NCBI GenBank assembly: GCA_903957465.1
Contig: CAJBPJ010000195.1
Location: forward strand, 1-8,970
Direction of reading: 5' to 3'
Source of the DNA: an uncultured Opitutia bacterium
GTDB lineage: Bacteria; Verrucomicrobiota; Verrucomicrobiia; Opitutales; UBA953
DNA: 8,970 nucleotides
Shown: positions 1-6,333 of the stretch, in pieces
Numbering within the stretch: position 1 is the stretch's first letter
Layout: each line of letters begins with the position of its first letter
Notes under the pieces: model-generated
Seen by the model: the letters and a program-made list of their open reading frames with translations, nothing else
Told to the model about the DNA's origin: nothing
The model's database searches: none
Position numbers and translations under genes: made by a program

Positions 1-742
1 CATCCTCATTCGTAACCTGGATAATTTCATCGATAAGCGTGGTATCACAATTCTTAGGAATGAAACCTGCACCAATACCCTGAATCTTGTGAGGTCCAGG
101 TGCACCGCCAGAAAGTACGGGACTCGCAGTCGGCTCGACGGCTACCGTGTGAAGCTTACGACGGCCCTTAATGACTGAGCTGACGCCCGTAATGGTACCG
201 CCCGTGCCGACACCGGAGACAAATATGTCTACTTTGCCGTCGGTGTCTTTCCAGATTTCTTCGGCAGTTGTTTTACGATGAACTTCAGGGTTAGCAGGAT
301 TATCAAACTGCATCGGCATGAATGCACGGTCACCGAATTCATCACGGAGCTGGGTCGCACGTTCGATCGCACCGCGCATACCTTTTGCTCCAGGTGTAAG
401 CACAATCTCGGCGCCGAGGAGACGCAGGAGAACACGACGCTCAATCGACATCGTCTCTGGCATTGTCAAAACACAGCGGTAGCCGCGGGAAGCTGCAATG
501 AATGCTAAAGCAATACCCGTATTGCCCGAAGTAGGTTCAACAATTGTACCGCCGGGCTTAAGACGACCATCCAACTCAGCCGCCTGAACCATGGCCCAAC
601 CAATGCGATCCTTGACGCTTGAGAGCGGATTAAAGAATTCCAGCTTTACCAAAACTTCAGCTCCGAGACCTTCGGTAACTTTGTTGAGGCGGACCAAAGG
701 GGTGCGGCCAATGGTATCAATGACAGTGTTATAGATGGGCAT
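1..742 (-). CDS. cysK: Cysteine synthase (O-acetylserine sulfhydrylase), C-terminus cut by window edge
   Basis: This PLP-dependent enzyme makes L-cysteine from O-acetylserine and sulfide in the cytoplasm, the last step of sulfate assimilation. About 247 residues are visible, read from the ATG at 742 to the left edge; the family is usually near 310 residues, so roughly 60 C-terminal residues lie outside. The PLP-binding lysine is K44 in NPLSSVKDRIG, the substrate-binding loop is TSGNTG at 71-76, and the phosphate-binding glycine loop is GTGGT at 179-183. The stretch MPETMSIERR near residue 94 is typical of bacterial CysK. The motifs fit CysK/CysM; the loop and overall sequence favour CysK, and a cystathionine beta-synthase-like enzyme is less likely because the N-terminus starts directly with the PLP fold. 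No clear Shine-Dalgarno sequence precedes the start; a TAAGAT hexamer ends six bases upstream of the ATG. The gene is separated from infA upstream by a terminator, so it probably has its own promoter. Confidence 0.95.
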   Translation of the reverse strand, partial: MPIYNTVIDTIGRTPLVRLNKVTEGLGAEVLVKLEFFNPLSSVKDRIGWAMVQAAELDGRLKPGGTIVEPTSGNTGIALAFIAASRGYRCVLTMPETMSIERRVLLRLLGAEIVLTPGAKGMRGAIERATQLRDEFGDRAFMPMQFDNPANPEVHRKTTAEEIWKDTDGKVDIFVSGVGTGGTITGVSSVIKGRRKLHTVAVEPTASPVLSGGAPGPHKIQGIGAGFIPKNCDTTLIDEIIQVTNED

Positions 743-748
743 GGCTTA

Positions 749-754
749 ATCTTA
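749..754 (-). promoter_or_regulatory. Candidate -10 element of cysK
   Basis: On the minus strand TAAGAT is followed by exactly six bases (TAAGCC) and then the cysK ATG. The terminator of infA lies only about 50 bases upstream, so the cysK promoter should be in this gap. I see no good -35 hexamer at the usual distance. If the element is used, transcription would begin at or within a base or two of the start codon. This is an inference from position and a short motif. Confidence 0.3.
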
Positions 755-793
755 GATAGATGACCAAAGATTATCTGAATGCAGGAATCAGGC

Positions 794-820
794 AAATAAA
801 AAAGCCCGGTTGAACGGGCT
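794..820 (-). terminator. Rho-independent terminator of infA
   Basis: Read on the minus strand, AGCCCG and CGGGCT form a perfect 6-bp GC-rich stem around the loop TTCAAC, followed directly by TTTTT-A-TTT. The hairpin starts 20 bases after the infA stop codon and lies before the cysK start, so it should end the infA transcript and isolate it from cysK. Confidence 0.85.
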
Positions 821-840
821 CAATCAGCTCTATGACAGGC

Positions 841-1104
841 TTATTTACGGCGACGAGGCGGTGCGGATGTAGGTCGTGGAGCTGAATCGCGCAGACGGAA
901 AGTAATCATAGCGGTAGTGAGGTCGGCGGTGTTCATCTCAACCTTCACCCGATCGCCAGGGTTAATACGAATATAGTTCTTACGAAGTTTACCCGAGATG
1001 CGCCCAAGGACGACGTGCTTATTCTGCAGTTCAATGCGGAACATCGTTCCAGGTAAGACTTGGAGGATTTTGCCCTCGAGTTCGAGAATTTCGCCGTCGG
1101 CCAT
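841..1104 (-). CDS. infA: Translation initiation factor IF-1
   Basis: IF-1 binds the A site of the 30S ribosomal subunit and helps IF-2 and IF-3 during initiation. The 87-residue product is a single S1-like OB fold with the hallmark stretches LPGTMFRIEL (about 17-26), HVVLGRISGKLRKNYIRI (about 30-47) and PGDRVKVE (about 49-56). The usual length is about 72 residues. Here a tail of about 15 residues rich in Pro, Arg and Ser/Thr (ending PPRRRK) follows the fold. The start at 1104 matches the family N-terminus; AAGG five bases upstream is the only Shine-Dalgarno-like sequence before a start in this window. The gene stands alone between a promoter and a terminator, not in a ribosomal protein operon, and is divergent from tadA. 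Confidence 0.96.
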   Translation of the reverse strand: MADGEILELEGKILQVLPGTMFRIELQNKHVVLGRISGKLRKNYIRINPGDRVKVEMNTADLTTAMITFRLRDSAPRPTSAPPRRRK

Positions 1105-1113
1105 GTGTGCCTT

Positions 1114-1143
1114 TAAAAACGTTCAGGTTAGGATTAATGTCAA
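1114..1143 (-). promoter_or_regulatory. Candidate sigma-70-type promoter of infA
   Basis: The minus strand has a perfect TTGACA -35 hexamer (1143 down to 1138), an 18-base spacer and a TTTTTA -10-like hexamer (1119 down to 1114). The infA ATG at 1104 is only nine bases below the -10, so the predicted transcript would have a leader of just a few bases. The -35 is strong and the -10 is weak. Confidence 0.5.
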
Positions 1144-1171
1144 GGTTTCGCTAGGTCTTGGTCACTTGCGT

Positions 1172-1202
1172 TTGACTCCCCCACCCTGACCCGTCCTACC
1201 TT
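1172..1202 (+). promoter_or_regulatory. Candidate promoter of tadA
   Basis: A TTGACT -35-like hexamer lies at 1172-1177. The best -10-like hexamer is TACCTT at 1197-1202, with a long spacer of 19 bases, seven bases before the ATG at 1210. The intervening bases are strongly C-rich. The element lies in the divergent gap with infA, where a promoter must exist for the plus-strand genes, but the match itself is modest. Confidence 0.3.
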
Positions 1203-1209
1203 GTTACCT

Positions 1210-1755
1210 ATGTCCTGGGCACCGTGTCCATTTGAGAAATTGCGCCCTTCGCAGCTTAACCGCGACGACGCATTTTACATGTCGCTCGCTTTCAATCTCG
1301 CGATCGATGCCTGGCATGCCAACGAAGTTCCGATCGGCGCAGTTATTGTCTGCGGTGGTGAAGTCATCGGCGCTGCGCACAATGAAATCAAACGTACGGG
1401 CGATCCCACCGCACATGCTGAGGTGCTTGCGATCACCCAAGCCGCATCCAAAATTGGCGACTGGCGACTCAACGCTTGCGAACTGTATGTGACGAAAGAG
1501 CCCTGCCCAATGTGTGCGGGCGCAAGTATCATGAGCCGTATTGGCCGGGTTGTGTGGGGCTGTCATGATCCGAAGATGGGCTGCTTAGGTGGCGCCTACC
1601 CTCTTCATGACCTCAAGGGGCTCGTCCACCGAGTTACTGTGCAAGGGGGCGTCCTCGAACAACCCTGCCGCGAAATCGTCCAAGCATATTTTAGCCTGAA
1701 GCGTGAGGATAATGCTGCAGGCGGCTTGACTCCTCCCGATGACACCGTGACCTAG
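1210..1755 (+). CDS. tadA: tRNA-specific adenosine deaminase
   Basis: TadA deaminates adenosine-34 of tRNA-Arg(ACG) to inosine, so that one tRNA can read three arginine codons. The 181-residue protein has the zinc-dependent deaminase signature: HAE at 69-71 (zinc-ligand histidine and proton-shuttle glutamate) and PCPMC at 98-102 (two zinc-ligand cysteines), followed by AGASIMSRIGRVVWG as in bacterial TadA. NEVPIGAVIV at about 38-47 matches the family. I chose the ATG at 1210; an in-frame TTG at 1201 would add only three residues. The N-terminal 20 residues before the deaminase fold are unremarkable, and so is the short polar tail after residue 165. No Shine-Dalgarno sequence is visible. The sod gene starts 5 bases after the stop, suggesting cotranscription. 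A guanine or cytidine deaminase is less likely, because the sequence around both motifs is TadA-like. Confidence 0.93.
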   Translation: MSWAPCPFEKLRPSQLNRDDAFYMSLAFNLAIDAWHANEVPIGAVIVCGGEVIGAAHNEIKRTGDPTAHAEVLAITQAASKIGDWRLNACELYVTKEPCPMCAGASIMSRIGRVVWGCHDPKMGCLGGAYPLHDLKGLVHRVTVQGGVLEQPCREIVQAYFSLKREDNAAGGLTPPDDTVT

Positions 1756-1760
1756 TACCT

Positions 1761-2498
1761 GTGAGACGCCGCGACTTTATTCGTACAGCATCTTTAGGCA
1801 TCGCCGTAACGCACGTCATCCCATCACTTCACGCTCAAACTTCATCCACAAACACCATGTCCTACACCCTCGACAAACTCCCCTACGCCCACAACGCACT
1901 CGAACCCCATATCGATGCACAGACGATGGAGATTCACCATGGCAAGCACCACAATGCGTATGTCACCAATCTCAATGCAGCCCTTGCTAAAGAAAGTGGC
2001 TTCAGCGCCCCCGCTTCTGTCGATGCACTCATTGCCGATCTTTCCAAAGTGCCTGAGTCCATTCGCACCGCAGTACGCAACAACGCAGGCGGACATGCGA
2101 ACCATACTTTCTTCTGGAACTTGCTCTCACCGAATGGTGGCGGCGCTCCGGTAGGTGCATTGGGTCAAGCGATTGAAAAAAGCTTCGGTGGTCTCGAAGG
2201 CGAAAAGGGCTTAAAGGCTCTCTTCAAAGCTGCCGCGACTACACGATTTGGTTCCGGATGGGCCTGGCTTATCGTTAAAAGCGACAAGACGCTCGCCGTC
2301 ACCTCCACCCCTAATCAGGACAGTCCTTTGATGAAAGGCGTTGCGGATGTGAATGGTACACCTGTGCTCGCCCTAGATGTTTGGGAACATGCCTACTACT
2401 TGAAGTACCAAAACCGCCGTCCAGATTACGTCGACGCGTTCTGGAACGTCGTTGACTGGAAAAAAGCCGATAGCCTGTACACTGCCGCAATTGGTTAA
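1761..2498 (+). CDS. sodA: Superoxide dismutase, Mn-type, with Tat signal peptide
   Basis: The enzyme converts superoxide to hydrogen peroxide and oxygen. The 245-residue product begins with a twin-arginine signal (RRRDFIRT at 2-9, hydrophobic stretch to about 23, likely cleavage near HAQ at 24-26), which implies export of the folded, metal-loaded protein. The mature part is a complete Fe/Mn SOD: metal ligands H59 (in EIHHGKHH), H115 (in HANH), D206 and H210 (in DVWEH). Gly at GGHANH (110-115) together with NQDSPLM at 185-191 is the pattern of Mn-type rather than Fe-type enzymes; actual metal use is not proven. The start is a GTG at 1761, 5 bases after tadA and without a Shine-Dalgarno sequence. 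An in-frame ATG at 1857 (M33, MSYTLDKLPYA) coincides with the normal start of cytoplasmic SODs. A strong terminator follows 20 bases after the stop. Confidence 0.94.
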   Translation: MRRRDFIRTASLGIAVTHVIPSLHAQTSSTNTMSYTLDKLPYAHNALEPHIDAQTMEIHHGKHHNAYVTNLNAALAKESGFSAPASVDALIADLSKVPESIRTAVRNNAGGHANHTFFWNLLSPNGGGAPVGALGQAIEKSFGGLEGEKGLKALFKAAATTRFGSGWAWLIVKSDKTLAVTSTPNQDSPLMKGVADVNGTPVLALDVWEHAYYLKYQNRRPDYVDAFWNVVDWKKADSLYTAAIG

Positions 2499-2518
2499 GC
2501 CATAAGGGCATTCCACGT

Positions 2519-2557
2519 GAGGGGTGATACGTTTTGCGTATCACCCCTCTTTGTTTT
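2519..2557 (+). terminator. Rho-independent terminator after sodA
   Basis: GAGGGGTGATACG (2519-2531) and its exact reverse complement (2537-2549) form a 13-bp stem with a 5-base TTTTG loop, followed by TTTGTTTT (2550-2557). It begins 20 bases after the sod stop codon and should end the tadA-sodA transcript. On the minus strand no T-run follows, so it works in one direction only. Confidence 0.95.
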
Positions 2558-2599
2558 CGTCCGCTTGCCTTCAATCCAGATATTCACCACAGTACCACA

Positions 2600-3475
2600 G
2601 TGATTTCTCGCGTGCCATTCGTCTGCCTAGCCTTCATTGGCACGGCTGCGTTTGCCCAGAATGCTCCAGATAAATCCGCTGTTAAAGTAACCGGCTATCG
2701 CGTTTCAGTAGAAGGCGGGACGGAAGGTACAATTACTTATCGTTACGATGAGAATGGTAAACCGATCGATGGGACTCCCCGACCAACGATTGATGGCAAA
2801 GTCCTTCCACCCCCTGACCGCACACGCACACCCTCTGAGTCGAAGACCGACGCTAATCCCGATAGACCGGCAACGAATCAACCACTGCAATCCGCGGATG
2901 GCCGTCCGCTTTCATTTCAACTCAACGGGAAAAGCGGCTTAAAGACTGTCGACCCAACCGTGGATGCTGATTCTGCTTTAAGAGCACTTACCAAATCTAA
3001 CGGCGCACTCGATAAAAACTACCAAGCACCCAAAGTAGATATTTTACGAGATTCACGTTTCGCTACCGATGGCAACACTGTGAGTATCGATCGTTGGCAG
3101 GGAAAATTCAGCACACTGGGAGCACGTATTGCCGAGATTGAACTCACAGATTCGTTGGACGCTACTGTACGTCCCAAAAATCTGATTGAGATTAAGTCTG
3201 TGGACATGAATACCGCCGATTGGTCAGGACGCATTGCCCAGCCAAATCACTGGGATGATACCATGGGCGGCGAAGCTGAAATTTCTGCACAACGCGTTGC
3301 GCCGAACTCCCTGGCAGCTACGGTTGCGGAACGTAACACAACTGCGCGTAGCCCTCGAAATTACGACCAACTCTCCATGCAGGATTTAAACCGGTACCAA
3401 TTCCGCCGTGCACGGTCGACCGATCCAGGAATTCCCGTTGGCCGTCCTGGATCAGATACTATCCAGAACAAGTAA
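2600..3475 (+). CDS. Secreted protein of unknown function
   Basis: I do not recognise this family. The frame is open from 2534, but the upstream part lies in the sodA terminator. I therefore place the start at the GTG at 2600, which gives a 291-residue protein with a clean Sec signal peptide: MISR, a hydrophobic core VPFVCLAFIGTAA, and AFA|QN as the likely cleavage site after residue 19. The mature part starts with a small region rich in Gly, Thr and Tyr (VEGGTEGTITYRYDENG, about 37-53). A proline- and charge-rich low-complexity segment follows (about 55-100), then a longer soluble region with mixed secondary structure. It has no further membrane segment, no lipobox, no cysteine after the signal peptide and no catalytic motif I can name. 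The C-terminal 40 residues are polar and Arg/Ser/Pro-rich. A periplasmic or outer-envelope location is inferred from the signal only. The gene stands alone, with the sodA terminator upstream. Confidence 0.75.
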   Translation: MISRVPFVCLAFIGTAAFAQNAPDKSAVKVTGYRVSVEGGTEGTITYRYDENGKPIDGTPRPTIDGKVLPPPDRTRTPSESKTDANPDRPATNQPLQSADGRPLSFQLNGKSGLKTVDPTVDADSALRALTKSNGALDKNYQAPKVDILRDSRFATDGNTVSIDRWQGKFSTLGARIAEIELTDSLDATVRPKNLIEIKSVDMNTADWSGRIAQPNHWDDTMGGEAEISAQRVAPNSLAATVAERNTTARSPRNYDQLSMQDLNRYQFRRARSTDPGIPVGRPGSDTIQNK

Positions 3476-3604
3476 TCAGGGCCTGCCTAAAGGCTAACTT
3501 TGGCTATAGAGGCTCTACACAATCGAGCATTTAAGCCATTTTCAGGCCGCCTGAACCCTGTCCTTGAATCTTTTCCCTCGCCCACATCGCTCGGGATGTT
3601 TTGG

Positions 3605-3610
3605 TTTAAT
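3605..3610 (+). promoter_or_regulatory. Candidate -10 element of the kinase-like gene
   Basis: TTTAAT lies eight bases before the ATG at 3619 in a 143-base gap that otherwise shows no gene. No convincing -35 hexamer is seen at 16-18 bases upstream. The bases between it and the start (CCTCCCGG) resemble the anti-Shine-Dalgarno rather than a ribosome binding site, so a leaderless transcript is possible. The gap also holds a short perfect inverted repeat, TTCAGG-CCG-CCTGAA at 3541-3555, without a T-run after it. Confidence 0.25.
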
Positions 3611-3618
3611 CCTCCCGG

Positions 3619-4821
3619 ATGAGCGAACCCGCACCAAAGCCTACCACGAACGGTATCAGCGACCTTGAAATTAAGGACGCTGCACTGATTTTTGAGAGTG
3701 TTTGGAGCTCGCTTGAACGTGAAAGGGGTCGCGAGAACATGTCCTTCCCGCGGGAAATCCTTTGGCTCAATGGCGCACCAGGAGCCGGTAAAGGAACCAA
3801 CACAGATTTCATTCTGAAATACCGCGACTACTCGAGCGAACCAATCGTCGTCAGCGATTTGCTGCTTAGCCCTCAAGCTCGCAAGCGGATGGATGCCGGA
3901 ATGCTCGTGGGCGATCGTGAAGTCGTTGACTTACTCTTCCGCGAACTACTTGACGTAAAATACCAGATTGGCGCTGTGGTCGACGGATTCCCCCGATCGA
4001 TGGTCCAGGTGGAATGCCTAAAACTTCTCTTCAACCGTCTGAACGACCTGCGCGTAGAATACCGTAACACCGCACACGCAGAACGTTTCCCAAAATCACA
4101 TTTCCATATTCTCGTACTGTTCGTTGACGAAAATGAATCCGTGCGACGTCAGCTCAAGCGTGGCCAAGAAGCCCTCGAGCAAAATAAACGTGCTGCTGAA
4201 GAAGGCGGAACCCAAGTCGAAGTACGCAAAACAGACCTTGAAGCACAAGCTGCCCGCAATCGCTATCAAGTCTTCAAGGAGCGCACCTACGAGCCGCTCC
4301 AGACCCTGCGGGATATTTTCCACTATCACCTGATTAATGCCCAAGGTTCGGTGGCAGAAGTGCAGGCACGCATCATCAAGGAACTACAGTACCAGAGCAC
4401 ACTGGAGCTTTCGGAAGAAACCCACGACAGTATTGCGAGTATCCCGCTTGCTAGCCAAATCGTCCAACATGCACGCCAAGACCTTGTACGGCGTTTAGAT
4501 GACTACGCAGAACGTAACCCAGCGCTCTTCCGGCGCGTCGTGGATATGATTCAAGAGAAGTTCCTGCCCATCATCCGTGCGCATGCCATTTCGGGACAAG
4601 CACACGTCAACAGTGAGACGCCCATTTTTGAAGACCAACTGGCCATTGCCATGTTCATCGATATCTTCTCAGAGCGTGGCTTCCATGCTGTGGTCGATTT
4701 ACACCGTATTGAGGTCCCCGAATCCATTGATCCCAAGACACACCAGATTTTGACACGGTTGAAGAAGGTGTACCGAGTTTCGATTCGTTTCCAAGGATCT
4801 GAAATACGTCGCGGCAGTTAA
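3619..4821 (+). CDS. Adenylate-kinase-like nucleoside monophosphate kinase with extra C-terminal domain
   Basis: The first 255 residues or so are recognisable as the adenylate kinase fold of P-loop NMP kinases, which move phosphate from ATP to a nucleoside monophosphate. The P-loop is GAPGAGKGT at 52-60, the NMP-binding region is near 80-105 (MDAGMLVGDREVV), DGFPR is at 122-126, and RRQLKRGQ at 176-183 starts the LID region. The zinc-finger or standard LID is replaced by a charged, helix-like insert (about 184-200). The second LID arginine segment follows as RKTDLEAQAARNRY (203-216). About 140 further residues (260-400) match no family I know. Acidic and aromatic stretches such as FEDQLAIAMFIDIF (337-350) suggest a folded domain. 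About 45 residues precede the P-loop strand; the ATG at 3619 is chosen because this leader looks protein-like (LEIKDAALIFESVW). A later Met41 start would still keep the P-loop. It is too divergent to be called the housekeeping Adk; the substrate is unknown. The ATP-grasp-like gene follows after 59 bases. Confidence 0.8.
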   Translation: MSEPAPKPTTNGISDLEIKDAALIFESVWSSLERERGRENMSFPREILWLNGAPGAGKGTNTDFILKYRDYSSEPIVVSDLLLSPQARKRMDAGMLVGDREVVDLLFRELLDVKYQIGAVVDGFPRSMVQVECLKLLFNRLNDLRVEYRNTAHAERFPKSHFHILVLFVDENESVRRQLKRGQEALEQNKRAAEEGGTQVEVRKTDLEAQAARNRYQVFKERTYEPLQTLRDIFHYHLINAQGSVAEVQARIIKELQYQSTLELSEETHDSIASIPLASQIVQHARQDLVRRLDDYAERNPALFRRVVDMIQEKFLPIIRAHAISGQAHVNSETPIFEDQLAIAMFIDIFSERGFHAVVDLHRIEVPESIDPKTHQILTRLKKVYRVSIRFQGSEIRRGS

Positions 4822-4880
4822 GCGATTTCGACCTTCGCTTGCCATCGTATCCGGTCGTTACAGATTGACTGTCAGTTCCT

Positions 4881-6269
4881 ATGCCATCGATTGAAACCCT
4901 CAGAACCAAGTTGCTCGACCAGCCACTCTTCGAGGGCAAGGTCTGGCAACTCTCGCCTGAGCCGTGGCCACTCACTGCCTTACAAGTCGCTGAGCTCAAA
5001 AAAATTGGTGAAGCTTGTCTTGGTTACCATCGGGCACTCGAACGACTGTACACACGCTCATTCCAGGGCAAAAAACTCTTACGCAACCGTGAGCTCTTCG
5101 CACCATGGGTCGCAGAATATTTAGACCGTCATAAACCTGAAGGTCTCATCGCTCATGGCAGACACCGCGCTATTAAAGGGCAAATACCGGTCGTCCTAAG
5201 GCCTGACTTATTGCTCACGGATCACGGCTTCATGCTAACCGAGCTTGATAGTGTGCCTGGCGGCATCGGACTCACTGCGTACCTGAATGCTGTCTATGCC
5301 GATGACTGTCCGAGCGTTATCGGTGGTGGCGACATGCCCGATCGTTTCTTTGCTGCACTTTCAGCACTAACACCCAAAACGCCTGACCCTGCTGTGGCCA
5401 TTGTGGTCTCTGAAGAATCTGCGACGTATCGTCCTGAATTTGAATGGCTCGCTGACACCTTGCGTCGGCGCGGGCGTGACATCTGGGTCGTACGCCCCTC
5501 CGATGTCATGACGCTTGGGCAAGATACATGTGTGCCTGTCGAAGGTGCTCCACGTCGCGTTGATCTCGTCTACCGGTTTTTTGAGCTTTTCGACTTGGCC
5601 AACGTCAAAGGTGTCGACGGCTTGTTCACGTCAGTCGAAAACGGCACCGTCGTCGTCACACCACCCATGCGCGCATTCCAAGAAGAAAAACTTGGACTAG
5701 CCCTGCTCCATCACCCTGTGCTCTCTGAATTTTGGAAAGAAAATCTTCCAGAGGACCAACTCGAAACGCTCATGCGGATTGTACCGCGCACGTGGATTAT
5801 AGAGCGCACCCAGCTCCCGCCAAGTGCTGTACTCCATGCACCCCTGGTCGATGGACGTCCGATTCGCGAGTGGCCCGAGCTCGCCAACGCGTCCCAGCGC
5901 GAGCGCAACCTCATTATCAAAGCAAGCGGCTTCCATGAGACAGCGTGGGGCGCTCGTAGTGTAACTTTAGGCAGCGATGTTTCACGCGAGGCTTGGCTTG
6001 AAGCGATCGAAGATGCCTTAGATCCCGAGAATGAGACATTACACATCCTCCAGGATTACCATAAGCCGGCGCGATTAACCCACCCTGTCTACCGCTCTAA
6101 CGGTGCAGTCATGCCGATGGAGGGTCGCCTGCGGCTTTGTCCTTACTACTTTGTGGACGGGGAAACTGCACGCCTGTCGGGGGTGCTTGCCACCTTTTGT
6201 CCGGCAGATAAGAAGATCATCCACGGCATGAAAGACGCCGCACTTCTGCCCTGTAAACTCGTACCATAA
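4881..6269 (+). CDS. ATP-grasp-like protein (circularly permuted / glutathionylspermidine-synthase-like type)
   Basis: The 462-residue soluble protein resembles uncharacterised ATP-grasp-related proteins, which generally join a carboxylate to an amine or thiol through an acyl-phosphate. The parts I can see are RPDLLLTDHGFMLTELDS (107-124, with R107, D109 and the acidic E121/D123), VPGGIG (125-130), YRFFELFDL (231-239), a PPMRAFQEEK segment (261-270), LIIKASGFHETAWGARSV (344-361, K347 as possible ATP-binding lysine) and LRLCPYYFVDG (417-427) near the end. The order of these blocks suggests a preATP-grasp domain followed by a grasp core, but domain edges are approximate and the fold call rests on motif resemblance. 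There is no signal peptide or membrane segment. It follows the kinase-like gene by 59 bases with no terminator visible, so cotranscription is plausible. The ATG at 4881 has no Shine-Dalgarno sequence; TTGACT at 4865-4870 is too close to act as its -35. The product is unknown. Confidence 0.65.
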   Translation: MPSIETLRTKLLDQPLFEGKVWQLSPEPWPLTALQVAELKKIGEACLGYHRALERLYTRSFQGKKLLRNRELFAPWVAEYLDRHKPEGLIAHGRHRAIKGQIPVVLRPDLLLTDHGFMLTELDSVPGGIGLTAYLNAVYADDCPSVIGGGDMPDRFFAALSALTPKTPDPAVAIVVSEESATYRPEFEWLADTLRRRGRDIWVVRPSDVMTLGQDTCVPVEGAPRRVDLVYRFFELFDLANVKGVDGLFTSVENGTVVVTPPMRAFQEEKLGLALLHHPVLSEFWKENLPEDQLETLMRIVPRTWIIERTQLPPSAVLHAPLVDGRPIREWPELANASQRERNLIIKASGFHETAWGARSVTLGSDVSREAWLEAIEDALDPENETLHILQDYHKPARLTHPVYRSNGAVMPMEGRLRLCPYYFVDGETARLSGVLATFCPADKKIIHGMKDAALLPCKLVP

Positions 6270-6333
6270 GTCCAAGGGTTAGTAACGGGCGTAGATGCAT
6301 TAGGCTTTATCCGTCCACCGTGTCGCTCAGTAT

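Noticed and set aside
278..508. Open frame of 76 codons on the plus strand
   Set aside because: It lies wholly antisense to the well-supported cysK gene and encodes no recognisable protein.
743..793. Possible riboswitch or leader control of cysK
   Set aside because: The gap between the infA terminator and the cysK start is only about 50 bases and shows no structured leader.
1201..1209. TTG start for tadA three codons upstream
   Set aside because: The ATG at 1210 is a better start codon and the added residues have no counterpart in the family.
2534..2599. Upstream extension of the secreted-protein gene from a TTG at 2534
   Set aside because: This TTG and the next codons lie in the loop and 3' arm of the sodA terminator, and the extension would bury the signal peptide. 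The GTG at 2600 gives a standard Sec signal peptide.
3541..3555. TTCAGG-CCG-CCTGAA inverted repeat, resembling Neisseria-type DNA uptake sequences
   Set aside because: It occurs once that I can see, the surrounding genes are not like those of Neisseriaceae, and there is no T-run to make it a terminator. It is most likely chance.
3487..3876. Open frame of 129 codons on the minus strand
   Set aside because: Most of it is antisense to the P-loop region of the kinase-like gene, and the protein has no recognisable motif.
4820..4840. AAGCGA/TCGCTT hairpin after the kinase-like gene as a terminator
   Set aside because: The stem is only 6 bp with a 9-base loop and no T-run follows, so it does not support transcription ending before the ATP-grasp-like gene.
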